This document shows, in pieces, positions 56,383 to 64,000 of a stretch of DNA of 64,000 nt. Each line of letters opens with the position of its first letter. Position 1 is the first letter of the stretch. The notes beneath the pieces are model-generated. The model did no database searches. It saw only the letters and a program-made list of their open reading frames with translations, and was not told the DNA's origin. This stretch comes from Sphingopyxis chilensis (GTDB taxonomy: Bacteria; Pseudomonadota; Alphaproteobacteria; Sphingomonadales; Sphingomonadaceae): assembly GCF_035930445.1 (NCBI RefSeq), contig NZ_CP142394.1:219501-283500 (forward strand). The letters run 5' to 3'. The position numbers and the translations under genes are program-made.

Positions 56383-58686
56383 TTATGCGGTGCGGTTATG
56401 GGGGAGCGCGGTAAGGGTCGCGGTAAGTTCGGAAAACAATTGCGGTTTTCCAAGATGATAACCCTGGCCGACATCGCAGCCGAGGCTGGCGAGCAGCGCC
56501 ATGGTTTCGGCATCCTCGATGCCTTCGGCGACCGCGACGGCGCCGAGCCGATGCGCGAGGTCGATCGTCGATTTAACAACTTCGAGGTTCCGCTGCGAAT
56601 CGCGCATCGTCATCACGAATCGCTTGTCGATCTTGATTTCGTCGGCTTCGATCTCGGTCAGATATTCGAGGTTCGACTGACCGGTGCCATAATCGTCGAT
56701 CGACAGGCGAATGCCCGTCCGGCGAAGCTGCGCGAGCGTCTGGCGCGCCTGACGGCTGTTTTCGATCTGCGCGGTTTCGGTGATCTCGATCGTCAAAACC
56801 TCGGGCGGCAGGTGATGCGCGGTCAGCATCACGCGGATCGTGCCGACAAGATCGCTATGGTCGAGCAGGCTCGCCGACAGGTTGACCGACATGTTGATAT
56901 GGAGGCCGCGCTCGCGCAGCTGCGCCGCCGAACGGATCGCCTGGTCCATCACGAACAGGGTGAGGCGATAGATGTCCTGGCTCTTTTCGGCCTGGACGAT
57001 GAATTCGTCGGGCGGGATGGGCCCGCGCGTCGGATGCGTCCAGCGCGCGAGCGCCTCGACCCCGACGAGCCGGTTCGTCGCGATTTCATACTGCGGCTGG
57101 AAGGCGACCCAGATGTCGCCGCCGGTCAGCGCATCCTCGAGCTGCGAGTGGAAGGAGAGCTGCCAGCCGGCGTCTTCCTTTTGGCGCGAGGTATATTTGG
57201 TCCACAGCGCACGCGTGCGGATTGCACGTTCGGCTGCAACGAGCGCCGCGGCGAGGCGCTGCGCGTTCGACCCTTCGAACTCGTCATTGACCCCGAAGGC
57301 GATCGCGACATCGACGCGCAGCTCGCCGATCGTCAGCGGCGCGTTGAACAGCGCGGCGAGGCCCGCGAGCTGGCCTTCGATCTGGCTGTGCTGATAATAG
57401 GGCACAAGCCAGGCGAAGGTGCCGTCGAGATCGTGGTGGAGCGTCGTGCCCTGCGACGCGAGCTGAAGGCGTCGGGTGACCTGTTCGACGAGTTTGCCGA
57501 TGCCGTCGCCGGGGATGAAGGCGGCGAGATCCTCGAAATTGACGACTTTGGCCGCAACGACAGTCGCGCTGCCGAATGCGGCCTGCGAACGCAGCGCCTC
57601 GAAATTGGGCAGGCCCGACACGGGATTCTCGCGCTGCGCCGAACGGCGGCGGCTGGTACGCGAGACATTTGCGCTGATCACCGCAGCGAGAAACAGCGAG
57701 GCCCCGACCGAGCTGCTGACCAGTATCGTCATCAGATAGATTTTGCTGGCGATCAGCCCAATGGCGAGCACGGCCGTGATGATATTGAACCAGCGCGCGC
57801 GCCGGAAGGCGGCGGCGCCGAGGAGGCAGATCGCGGCGAATGCGAGGTGCGGAAGCCAGCCGATATCGATGGGCATGCCGCGTTTCAGCGTTTCGGCACC
57901 GATCACATGCACATAGGCGCCCGGCACGCGATCATGGCCCGGAAGATAGTGATTGTCCTGATATTCCGCCGCTGTCGGCGCGAAAATGACATCGCGTCCG
58001 GTAAGTTCGCGGGAAACCTTGCCCGACAGGACATCGCTGGCGCTATATTCGGTGATCGAACTCGTCCTGTAGGAATAGTCCAACGCATAAACCCCGGCTT
58101 CATTCGATCGCCGGTTCGCGAGCAACGACGAGAAGCTTGGAATGGCGCGTCCGTTCACGTCGAGCGTGATTGGTATCCGCCAAACCTGCCAGAGTTCATA
58201 TTCCCAGCCGATACAGGCGATCTGAGCCGCCGAACCAAAGGCGGGACTGGGAAAGCGGGCCAGCTCGGAATCGCCGCTGCGCGCCGATTTCGCCGCGACC
58301 GCGAGGATGGCGCGCTCGCCCATCCGTTTCACCGCTGCGGTCAATGACGAAAAGTCGGCGTCCTTTTCGCGTCGATCATAGGTGAAATCGATAAACAGGC
58401 GTTTCGCGCCTGCCCCGTCGATTGCATCAACCAGCTGCGCGTGCCGGGTCATCGAAAAATCGCGACCGGCGACTTCGTCGAGAGTCCGGTCGTCGAGCGC
58501 AACCACGACGATGTCATTCGACACCGGCCGCCAAGCGATTCGGCCGATCGCGGCTTCGACCACGCGATCAATCGGTTCACTGACCGCAGCCAATCCCACG
58601 ACCAGGCTAAGAAGCACCGACAATAGGATGCTTCGCCAGCTGATGATTAGACTTTTGACCGGGATGGGCACGCACGTCTCCAGCAA
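56383..58686 (-). CDS. CHASE2-GGDEF(degenerate)-EAL cyclic-di-GMP phosphodiesterase
   Basis: A 767-residue inner-membrane protein: an N-terminal TM and CHASE2 sensor domain (about 10-300), three further TM helices (LAFAAICLLGAAAF, WFNIITAVLAIGLIASKIYLM, SSVGASLFLAAVIS), a degenerate GGDEF domain lacking the active-site motif (DLDGTFAWLVP), and an EAL domain with the full set of motifs: VEALARW, EITETAQIE, DDYGTGQSN, KIDKRFV, AEGIEDAET, GCDVGQGYHLGKPQ. It likely hydrolyses c-di-GMP, controlled by an extracellular signal. It is followed by the 20-codon ORF region on the same strand. Confidence 0.93.
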   Translation of the reverse strand: MLETCVPIPVKSLIISWRSILLSVLLSLVVGLAAVSEPIDRVVEAAIGRIAWRPVSNDIVVVALDDRTLDEVAGRDFSMTRHAQLVDAIDGAGAKRLFIDFTYDRREKDADFSSLTAAVKRMGERAILAVAAKSARSGDSELARFPSPAFGSAAQIACIGWEYELWQVWRIPITLDVNGRAIPSFSSLLANRRSNEAGVYALDYSYRTSSITEYSASDVLSGKVSRELTGRDVIFAPTAAEYQDNHYLPGHDRVPGAYVHVIGAETLKRGMPIDIGWLPHLAFAAICLLGAAAFRRARWFNIITAVLAIGLIASKIYLMTILVSSSVGASLFLAAVISANVSRTSRRRSAQRENPVSGLPNFEALRSQAAFGSATVVAAKVVNFEDLAAFIPGDGIGKLVEQVTRRLQLASQGTTLHHDLDGTFAWLVPYYQHSQIEGQLAGLAALFNAPLTIGELRVDVAIAFGVNDEFEGSNAQRLAAALVAAERAIRTRALWTKYTSRQKEDAGWQLSFHSQLEDALTGGDIWVAFQPQYEIATNRLVGVEALARWTHPTRGPIPPDEFIVQAEKSQDIYRLTLFVMDQAIRSAAQLRERGLHINMSVNLSASLLDHSDLVGTIRVMLTAHHLPPEVLTIEITETAQIENSRQARQTLAQLRRTGIRLSIDDYGTGQSNLEYLTEIEADEIKIDKRFVMTMRDSQRNLEVVKSTIDLAHRLGAVAVAEGIEDAETMALLASLGCDVGQGYHLGKPQLFSELTATLTALPHNRTA

Positions 58687-58785
58687 TTGCCGGTCGCGTC
58701 TAGTCCCAGATGGTTATCATCGCGTTAATTATGAACGAAATCCTGCGAAGTCCGGCAAAGCGGAAATCGCAGGATTCCGGGCAGT

Positions 58786-60528
58786 TCAAGCGATTGCGGG
58801 CAGCGCTTCGAGCGCTGCGTCGCCCGCGAGCGCCGACGCCGCGAGCCCCGTCGCCGCCGGGACGATCTGCTGAAGGTAGAAGCGCGTCGAGACGATCTTG
58901 GCTTCGAGAAAGGCGGCATCGCCGCCGCCTTCGTCGAGCGCGGCGCGCGCCGCCCTGTGCTGGATCGCCATCAACCAGCCGCACGTCGCCGTCGCGAGCA
59001 TGGTGAGATAGGGGTAGCTGCCCGCGAGCCGGTCCGCCGTCGGCGCGTTCGCCATCCAGTCGGTGACGGCTCGGCACGCATCGACGAGTTGCTGGAGTTC
59101 GGGGAAATCGGCGGCGCCGTGCGCGATGTCGTCGATCAGGCCGCGGACAAGGTCGCCGCCCGCCATGCCGAGCTTGCGTCCGACCAGATCGGCGGCCTGT
59201 ATGCCGTTGGTGCCTTCATAGATCGGCGCGATACGCGCGTCGCGATAATGCTGCGCGGCGCCGGTTTCCTCGATGAAGCCCATGCCGCCATGGACCTGAA
59301 CGCCGAGGCTCGCGACCTCGCAGCCGATGTCGGTGGCGTGCGCCTTGACCAGCGGGATCAATATGTCGGCGCGCATCGCGGCGGCCTCGTCGCCCAATTT
59401 GCCGAAATCGATCTGCGCCGCGGCATAATAGGTCAGCGCACGCGCCGCCTCGGTCTGCGCGCGCATGCGCCACAGCATCCGGCGCACGTCGGGGTGCCGG
59501 TCGATCGTGACGGGGTTGCGGTCGGGCGAGCCCGCGAGCGCCGATTGGACGCGCTCGGCGGCGAAGCGCTGCGCCTGTTGCGTCGCGCGCTCGCCGATCT
59601 GGATGCCCTGACAGCCGATCATCAGGCGCGCGTTGTTCATCATCACGAACATCGCGCGCATGCCGCCCATTTCGTCGCCGACGATTTCGCCGAGACAATC
59701 CTCGTCCTCGCCATAGACCATGACGGCGGTCGGCGAGCCGTGGATACCGAGCTTGTGCTCGATCGAGGCGCAATGGACGCCGTTGCTGATCGTCGGATTG
59801 CCCTCCGCATCAAGGCGGTATTTGGGGACGAGGAAGAGCGAGATACCGCGCGTCCCCTCGGGAGCGCCGGGGGTGCGCGCGAGGACGAGGTGGACGATAT
59901 TGTCGGTCAGGTCATGCTCGCCGAAGGTGATGAAGATTTTCTGGCCCTTGATCCGGTAGAGGCCCGCGTGCTCGCCCTCGGTGATCTTTTCGGAGGTCGA
60001 GCGGAGCGCGCCGACGTCGCTGCCCGCGGCGGGCTCGGTCAGGTTCATCGTGCCGTTCCACTCGCCGGTGATCAGCTTGGGAAGCCAGGTCTGGCGCTGT
60101 TCCTCGGTGCCATAGGCCATCAGCGCGTGGATCGCGCCCGGCGTCAGTATGCTGCAGAGCGAAAAGCCCATGTTGGCGCTGCCGAGCGCCTCGATCACCA
60201 CGGTCGCGAGCGTGAAGGGCAGATCCTGCCCGCCATAGGCGCCGGGGCCGTCGATGCTGCCCCAGCCGGCCTCGACGAACTGTTGATAGGCCTGTTTGAA
60301 GCCCGGGGGCATGGTGACCTTGCCGTCCTGCCATTTGGGGTTCTGCGTGTCGCCGACGCGGTTGAGCGGCGCATAGACGTCGGCGGCGAATTCGCCGATG
60401 CCGGCGACGATCGCCTCGACCATGTCGGGGGTCGCGGCGCCGAAACGCTCGTGCTGCGCCATGGCATCGACGCGCGCGATATGATTGAGGACGAAGAGCT
60501 GTTCGGTGGTGGGCGGTGTATAGGTCAT
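58786..60528 (-). CDS. Acyl-CoA dehydrogenase, 580 aa
   Basis: A flavoprotein that introduces a trans-2 double bond into acyl-CoA. It belongs to the group of about 580-600 residues with a C-terminal extra helical domain. Features are the FAD-contact region GTMNLTEPAAGSDVGALRS, KIFITFGEHDLTDNIVHLVLART, VQVHGGMGFIEETGAAQHYRDARI and the catalytic glutamate in PIYEGTNGIQAADLVGRKL, and a C-terminal SYPYLTMLATATCGWLMA block. Substrate could be short- or branched-chain acyl-CoA; related proteins include DmdC-type enzymes. It stands alone, leftward, divergent from the Sua5 gene. Confidence 0.95.
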   Translation of the reverse strand: MTYTPPTTEQLFVLNHIARVDAMAQHERFGAATPDMVEAIVAGIGEFAADVYAPLNRVGDTQNPKWQDGKVTMPPGFKQAYQQFVEAGWGSIDGPGAYGGQDLPFTLATVVIEALGSANMGFSLCSILTPGAIHALMAYGTEEQRQTWLPKLITGEWNGTMNLTEPAAGSDVGALRSTSEKITEGEHAGLYRIKGQKIFITFGEHDLTDNIVHLVLARTPGAPEGTRGISLFLVPKYRLDAEGNPTISNGVHCASIEHKLGIHGSPTAVMVYGEDEDCLGEIVGDEMGGMRAMFVMMNNARLMIGCQGIQIGERATQQAQRFAAERVQSALAGSPDRNPVTIDRHPDVRRMLWRMRAQTEAARALTYYAAAQIDFGKLGDEAAAMRADILIPLVKAHATDIGCEVASLGVQVHGGMGFIEETGAAQHYRDARIAPIYEGTNGIQAADLVGRKLGMAGGDLVRGLIDDIAHGAADFPELQQLVDACRAVTDWMANAPTADRLAGSYPYLTMLATATCGWLMAIQHRAARAALDEGGGDAAFLEAKIVSTRFYLQQIVPAATGLAASALAGDAALEALPAIA

Positions 60529-60579
60529 GGGCGGGGCACTTTGCTGGTGAATATCGTTACGTGGGCGCTATAGCGCGGC

Positions 60580-61527
60580 ATGGCCCATGCCTCAAATCCC
60601 ACACTCGTTCGCGCGTTCGATAGCGCTGCGATCGCCGACGCGGCGGCGCTGATCGCGGCCGGGCAGCCGGTCGCGGTGCCGACCGAGACGGTCTACGGCC
60701 TCGCCGCCGATGCGCGGAGCGCCGACGGCGTCGCGCGGATTTATGCCGCGAAGGGGCGGCCCGATTTCAACCCGCTGATCGTCCATGTGCCGACGCTTGG
60801 CGTCGCCGAGACGCTGGGGCAGTTCGGACCCGTCGAGCGCGCGCTCGCGACGCGCTTCTGGCCGGGGCCGCTGACTTTGGTGGTGCCGCGAACGGCGGCC
60901 TGCCCGGTCGCCAGCATCGCGACGGCGGGGCTCGACACGATTGCGCTGAGGGTGCCGGGGCATCGCGCGATGCAGGCTTTGCTCGCCGCATCGGGCGCGC
61001 CGCTCGCGGCGCCGAGCGCCAATGCGAGCGGGCGGGTGAGCCCGACCAGGGCTGAGCATGTGCTGGCGAGCCTTGACGGGCGGATCGCGCTGGTGATCGA
61101 CGACGGGCCGACGAACGCGGGGGTCGAATCGACGATCGCGCGCGTGACGGACGGCGCGGTCGAGATATTGCGGCCGGGGCCGGTCACGGCGAAGATGCTC
61201 GCCGACGCGAGCGGCTTGCCCGCGAGGGGGGTGCAGGGATCGGAGATCGTCGCGCCGGGGATGCTCGCGAGCCATTATGCGCCGGGGAAGCCGGTGCGGC
61301 TGGGGGCGGTGGCGTTCGCCGACGATGAGTTCGGAATCGGGTTCGGCGCGGTTCGGGGCGATTATGACCTGAGCGCCGGGGCCGATCTGACGGAGGCGGC
61401 GGCGCGTCTGTTCGATGCGCTGCACGCGGGGGCAGCGAGCGCCAAGCCGAAGATCGCGGTGGCGGCGATCCCGGTCGAGGGGCTGGGCGCGGCGATTAAT
61501 GACAGGCTGGCGCGGGCGGCGGTTTAA
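60580..61527 (+). CDS. L-threonylcarbamoyladenylate synthase (Sua5 type)
   Basis: A 315-residue enzyme that makes threonylcarbamoyl-AMP for the universal t6A37 tRNA modification. The YrdC domain (about 15-200) has GQPVAVPTETVYGLAADA, IYAAKGRPDFNPLIVH, FWPGPLTLVVPR and VALRVPGHRAMQALL; the C-terminal Sua5 domain (about 230-315) has GSEIVAPGMLASHYAPGKPVRL. The length with two domains marks Sua5 rather than TsaC. A hairpin repeat lies 3 nt after the stop. Confidence 0.95.
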   Translation: MAHASNPTLVRAFDSAAIADAAALIAAGQPVAVPTETVYGLAADARSADGVARIYAAKGRPDFNPLIVHVPTLGVAETLGQFGPVERALATRFWPGPLTLVVPRTAACPVASIATAGLDTIALRVPGHRAMQALLAASGAPLAAPSANASGRVSPTRAEHVLASLDGRIALVIDDGPTNAGVESTIARVTDGAVEILRPGPVTAKMLADASGLPARGVQGSEIVAPGMLASHYAPGKPVRLGAVAFADDEFGIGFGAVRGDYDLSAGADLTEAAARLFDALHAGAASAKPKIAVAAIPVEGLGAAINDRLARAAV

Positions 61528-61530
61528 GTC

Positions 61531-61628
61531 CCCCTCCCGCTTGCGGGAGGGGTTAGGGAAGGGCCTGTTTCGGCAACTCCCGATATCGACATGTCCTCCC
61601 CCGACCCCCTCCCAGAAATGGGAGGGGA
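61531..61628. repeat. Two hairpin repeats between Sua5 and EamA genes
   Basis: CCCCTCCCGC/GCGGGAGGGG (61531-61552, TT loop) and CCCTCCCA/TGGGAGGG around 61606-61627 frame the convergent gene ends and could act as terminators from either side. The first is the same hairpin as in the double-hairpin repeats at 18957 and 52168. Confidence 0.75.
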
Positions 61629-61630
61629 GA

Positions 61631-62533
61631 TTACGCCGCCGCAGGTTCGATCGGGTCGCCGTGCGGCGCCTTGCGCGCGACGATGAGGCAGGCGACGACG
61701 ATCAGCAGCGCGCCGGCGAAGGTCGGCAGCGTCACCGCTTCGTCGAAAAAGAACCAGCCGAACAGCATCGCCCAGAGGAAGCCGGTATATTCGGTGGTCG
61801 CGAGGATCTGGGTTTCGGCGCGGGCATAGGCCCAGCTCAGGAGCAGCAGCGAGGTGGTTGCGAGGATCGCGGCGCCGGCGATATTCGGGGCTTGCTCCGC
61901 GCCGGGAACGGCGAGGAACCAGGGCGCGCCGATGGCGAGGATCGCGGCGACGAAGAAATTCTGGAAAAAGGCGATTTCCATCGGCTCGGCCATCTTCGCC
62001 TGCCGCCGCGCGAGGATGAGGTTGTAGGCGTAGAAGATGGCCGACAGGAACACCGCGCCGACGGCCAATAGAGCCTCGTCCGAATAATCGCTGCCGCCGA
62101 GCTTGCCCGCGACGATGACGATCACCCCGCACAGGCCGAGCGCCGAGGCGGCTATCGAGCGCGGGCCGATCTTTTCGCCCAGAAAGATCGCGGCCATATA
62201 GAGCGCCATCAGCGGCGCGACGAAGGCGAGCGCGATCGCCTCCGCCATCGGCAGCCGCGCGAGCGCCCAGAAGAAGCTGAGCGCCATGCCCGCGACGAAC
62301 AGCGAGCGCCAGGCGTGGATTCGCATCGTCGCCTTGCCGGGCCATTTCGGGCGGCTGGCGAAATAGAGCGCGCCCGCAAGGAGCGTGCCGGTGCCGGTGC
62401 GCCAGAGGACCGCGTTATACGCGCCGATGTCGATCGACAGCCCCTTCATCAGCACGTCCATCGCCGAAAAGGTCGCGATGCCCGCGCAGGCGATCAGGAA
62501 GGGGAGGATGGGCGAGGGCGAATCGGGGCGCAT
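61631..62533 (-). CDS. EamA-family (DMT) transporter, 300 aa
   Basis: A ten-helix drug/metabolite transporter with two EamA repeats. The first repeat begins PSPILPFLIACAGIATFSAMDVLMKGLS and the second FVAAILAIGAPWFLAVPG..WAYARAETQILATTEYTGFLWAMLFGWFFFDEAVTLPTFAGALLIVVACL, with the ILATTEYTGFLWAMLFGWFFFDE signature of the S-adenosylmethionine/RhaT-like group. Substrate not readable. It is leftward, with repeats on both sides. Confidence 0.9.
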   Translation of the reverse strand: MRPDSPSPILPFLIACAGIATFSAMDVLMKGLSIDIGAYNAVLWRTGTGTLLAGALYFASRPKWPGKATMRIHAWRSLFVAGMALSFFWALARLPMAEAIALAFVAPLMALYMAAIFLGEKIGPRSIAASALGLCGVIVIVAGKLGGSDYSDEALLAVGAVFLSAIFYAYNLILARRQAKMAEPMEIAFFQNFFVAAILAIGAPWFLAVPGAEQAPNIAGAAILATTSLLLLSWAYARAETQILATTEYTGFLWAMLFGWFFFDEAVTLPTFAGALLIVVACLIVARKAPHGDPIEPAAA

Positions 62534-62544
62534 GGTGGGGGCTT

Positions 62545-62733
62545 TATTCTACCTTCTCCCTTGAGGGGAGAAGGATACGCAGCCTTGCCGCGAAGCGGTT
62601 AGGCGGAGTTGGATGAGGGTGAGCGGAGCAAAGCTCCGCGCGAGCCTATGGCTCGCATACCCCTCACCCAGCTTCGACTAGCCAGCAAGCTGGCAAGTCT
62701 TCGCATCCCTCTCCCCCAAGGGGAGAGGGTTTG
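62545..62733. repeat. Multi-hairpin intergenic repeat incl. double-hairpin repeat (third copy)
   Basis: The left end CTTCTCCC/GGGAGAAG (about 62552-62570) and right end CCCTCTCCCC/GGGGAGAGGG (62707-62729) are hairpins; between them are GCGGAGC/GCTCCGC and CGAGCC/GGCTCG hairpins and GCCAGCAAGCTGGC (62681-62694), linked to the right hairpin by AAGTCTTCGCAT. The right 60 nt is the same element type as at 52168, with different stem sequences. Confidence 0.75.
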
Positions 62734-62736
62734 GCA

Positions 62737-63516
62737 CTATCGAAATGTCGCCTGCCCGGCACCGTCGATGTTGAGCTTTTGCCCCGAGCAATAGCTGTTC
62801 GCATCGCTGACGAACCACACGACCGCCGCGGCGACGTCGGCGGGGACGGCGACGCGGCCGAAGGGCATTTTGGTGTCGAGGTGATGGATGTCCGCATTGC
62901 CGGTGATCGCGCGCGAAAGCTTTTCGCCCATGTCGCTGACGGTGAGCGCGGGGGCGACGATGTTGACGCGGACGCCGTTCGCGAGTTCCTCCTTGGCGAG
63001 CGTGAGCGCGAGGGCTTCGCCCGCCGCTTTCGCCATCGTGTAGGGGGCGCCGTTCGGCGAGTTCACATAGGTCGCGATGCTCGAGATGATAATGATGTCG
63101 CTGCGTGCGTGGGTGCGGAGCTGCGGCAGCGCGAGGCGGCTGAGGCGGTGCGGGCCGGCGGCGTGGACGGCGAAGAGCTTGTCGACCTCCTCGGGGGTCG
63201 TTTCGGCGACGGAAAGCCCGCGGCTGGCGATGCCGGCGTTGTTGATCAGGATCGACATGGCGCCGAAGTCGGCCTCGATCGCAGCGACCATCGCGGCGCA
63301 CGCGGCTTCGTCGGTGACCGACGCCTGATAGGCCTTGGCCTTGCGGCCGAGTGCCTCGATCGCGGCGACGGTTTCGGCGGCGGCCTCTTCGCCGCGCGTA
63401 TAGTTGACCGCGACGTCTGCGCCGGCTTCGGCGAGGCCGATCGCGATGCCGCGGCCGATGCCGCGCGAGGCGCCGGTGACGAGCGCGACGCGCCCCGTAA
63501 GGTTCATCTCGGCCAT
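62737..63516 (-). CDS. Short-chain dehydrogenase/reductase (SDR), 259 aa
   Basis: A classical SDR with the NAD(P)-binding TGASRGIGRGIAIG (15-28), NNAGIASRG (92-100), catalytic S145/S146, Y159 and K163 (APYTMAKAAGEAL), and a C-terminal SYCSGQKLNIDGAG as in FabG-like SDRs. The reaction is likely reduction of a keto group or oxidation of a secondary alcohol; the substrate is unknown. Its start is 10 nt after the stop of the thioredoxin-fold gene, so they are one unit. Confidence 0.93.
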   Translation of the reverse strand: MAEMNLTGRVALVTGASRGIGRGIAIGLAEAGADVAVNYTRGEEAAAETVAAIEALGRKAKAYQASVTDEAACAAMVAAIEADFGAMSILINNAGIASRGLSVAETTPEEVDKLFAVHAAGPHRLSRLALPQLRTHARSDIIIISSIATYVNSPNGAPYTMAKAAGEALALTLAKEELANGVRVNIVAPALTVSDMGEKLSRAITGNADIHHLDTKMPFGRVAVPADVAAAVVWFVSDANSYCSGQKLNIDGAGQATFR

Positions 63517-63526
63517 GTCTCTCTCC

Positions 63527-64000
63527 CTAATTCATCAGTTCATCATAGATGTCGTCGTCGCTTCGGCTCGCGGCGTTGCGCCATTTGGGGGCGGCCTTGC
63601 GGTTGAGGACATGGCCTTCGGCGTCGAGCACCGCGACGGTGGGCGTGCCCTTGATCCGGAAGCCGAAGCGCTTCGCCACTTCGGGATTGCGGCCCCAGCC
63701 CTTCACATGCGGCATGCCGATGTCGGCATAGACGATCTCGTAGCGGTCGCGGACGGGCGCGAAGCGGTCGGTGGCGATCAGGTTGGCGAGCCAGGCGCTG
63801 TCGTGGCAGCCGCCGGTGCCCATGACGAGGAGGACGGGCTTACCCGATTGCCGGGCGTTGACGAGCGCGGCGTCGATCGCGGGCATCGGGTCGGCGACGA
63901 AAGCGTCGCTCTTATAGGCATCCTCGACGCCGGGGATCGTGCGCTTCTCGCGGGCTGTGGCGGGCGCAAGCGCGAGCAGCGCGGTAGCGAAGGCGAGGGT
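63527..64000 (-). CDS. Exported thioredoxin-fold protein, 5' end outside window
   Basis: The reading frame runs off the right edge of the window; the visible N-terminal part is a signal-peptide-like segment (ATALLALAPATAREKR) before KRTIPGVEDAYKSDAFV. The thioredoxin-like core has KPVLLVMGTGGCHDSAWLANL, YEIVYADIGMPHVKGW and FRIKGTPTVAVLDAEGHVL (cis-Pro). Where thioredoxins have C-x-x-C it has C-H-D-S, so only one cysteine remains and a disulfide-exchange role is unlikely. It is co-transcribed with the SDR gene. Confidence 0.8.
   Translation of the reverse strand, partial: TLAFATALLALAPATAREKRTIPGVEDAYKSDAFVADPMPAIDAALVNARQSGKPVLLVMGTGGCHDSAWLANLIATDRFAPVRDRYEIVYADIGMPHVKGWGRNPEVAKRFGFRIKGTPTVAVLDAEGHVLNRKAAPKWRNAASRSDDDIYDELMN

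Overview
This is a high-GC window with the gene content and style of an alphaproteobacterium of the Sphingomonadaceae, most likely Sphingopyxis or a close relative. That placement is an inference from the ATP12 assembly factor, the SciP-type CtrA antagonist, an HWE histidine kinase, many short palindromic repeats of the 'cccctcccgc..gcgggagggg' type and the overall protein flavour. Most of the window is core chromosome, with a few lower-GC accessory insertions.

Layout. 1-2.2 kb holds an acyl-CoA synthetase (cut by the window start), a DsbA-fold isomerase and an enoyl-CoA hydratase. 2.2-5.3 kb is a five-gene leftward unit (crcB, RluA-type pseudouridine synthase, PaiB-like protein, small membrane protein, ATP12) in which every junction overlaps. 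A thermonuclease follows. 6.03-8.13 kb is a complete IS1595-type element with 26-bp terminal repeats and a perfect 8-bp target duplication; it carries a HEPN-like passenger gene. 8.3-13.4 kb has a winged-helix protein, corA, a tRNA-Val, a GFA-family protein and an amidohydrolase; acnA occupies 13.5-16.2 kb. 16.4-18.6 kb is a defence-like island: AbrB antitoxin, PIN toxin, XRE protein, then an Abi-C/HEPN protein.

20-29.1 kb looks like one leftward unit for pyroglutamate (5-oxoproline) use: HWE sensor kinase, fused 5-oxoprolinase, DUF969 and DUF979 membrane proteins, DUF2891 protein and a LacI regulator. 29.2-33.2 kb holds a GST, a beta-propeller protein and the most unusual locus of the window: a 48-codon ORF with a strong ribosome site, a long GC hairpin, then two genes whose products look like paralogues, one keeping a cupin/dioxygenase-like histidine motif and one lacking it, both with HEAT-like C-termini. 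lepA follows at 33.2 kb.

35-50.6 kb contains a TPR protein, regulators, a small lipoprotein, sciP, mnmA, an ankyrin lipoprotein, a FrnE-like DsbA protein, a sulfatase-fold membrane protein and many small exported or membrane proteins. 50.8-52.1 kb is a second lower-GC accessory patch (DUF3800 plus a small winged-helix-like protein). 52.2-55.7 kb carries class I ribonucleotide reductase (nrdB, a small SPFH-like gene, nrdA) with a perfect GTTC-N7-GTTC LexA box in front of nrdA. 56.2-64 kb holds a 20-codon Gly-rich ORF with its own terminator, a CHASE2-EAL protein, an acyl-CoA dehydrogenase, a Sua5-type threonylcarbamoyl-AMP synthase, an EamA transporter, an SDR and a thioredoxin-fold protein cut by the window end.
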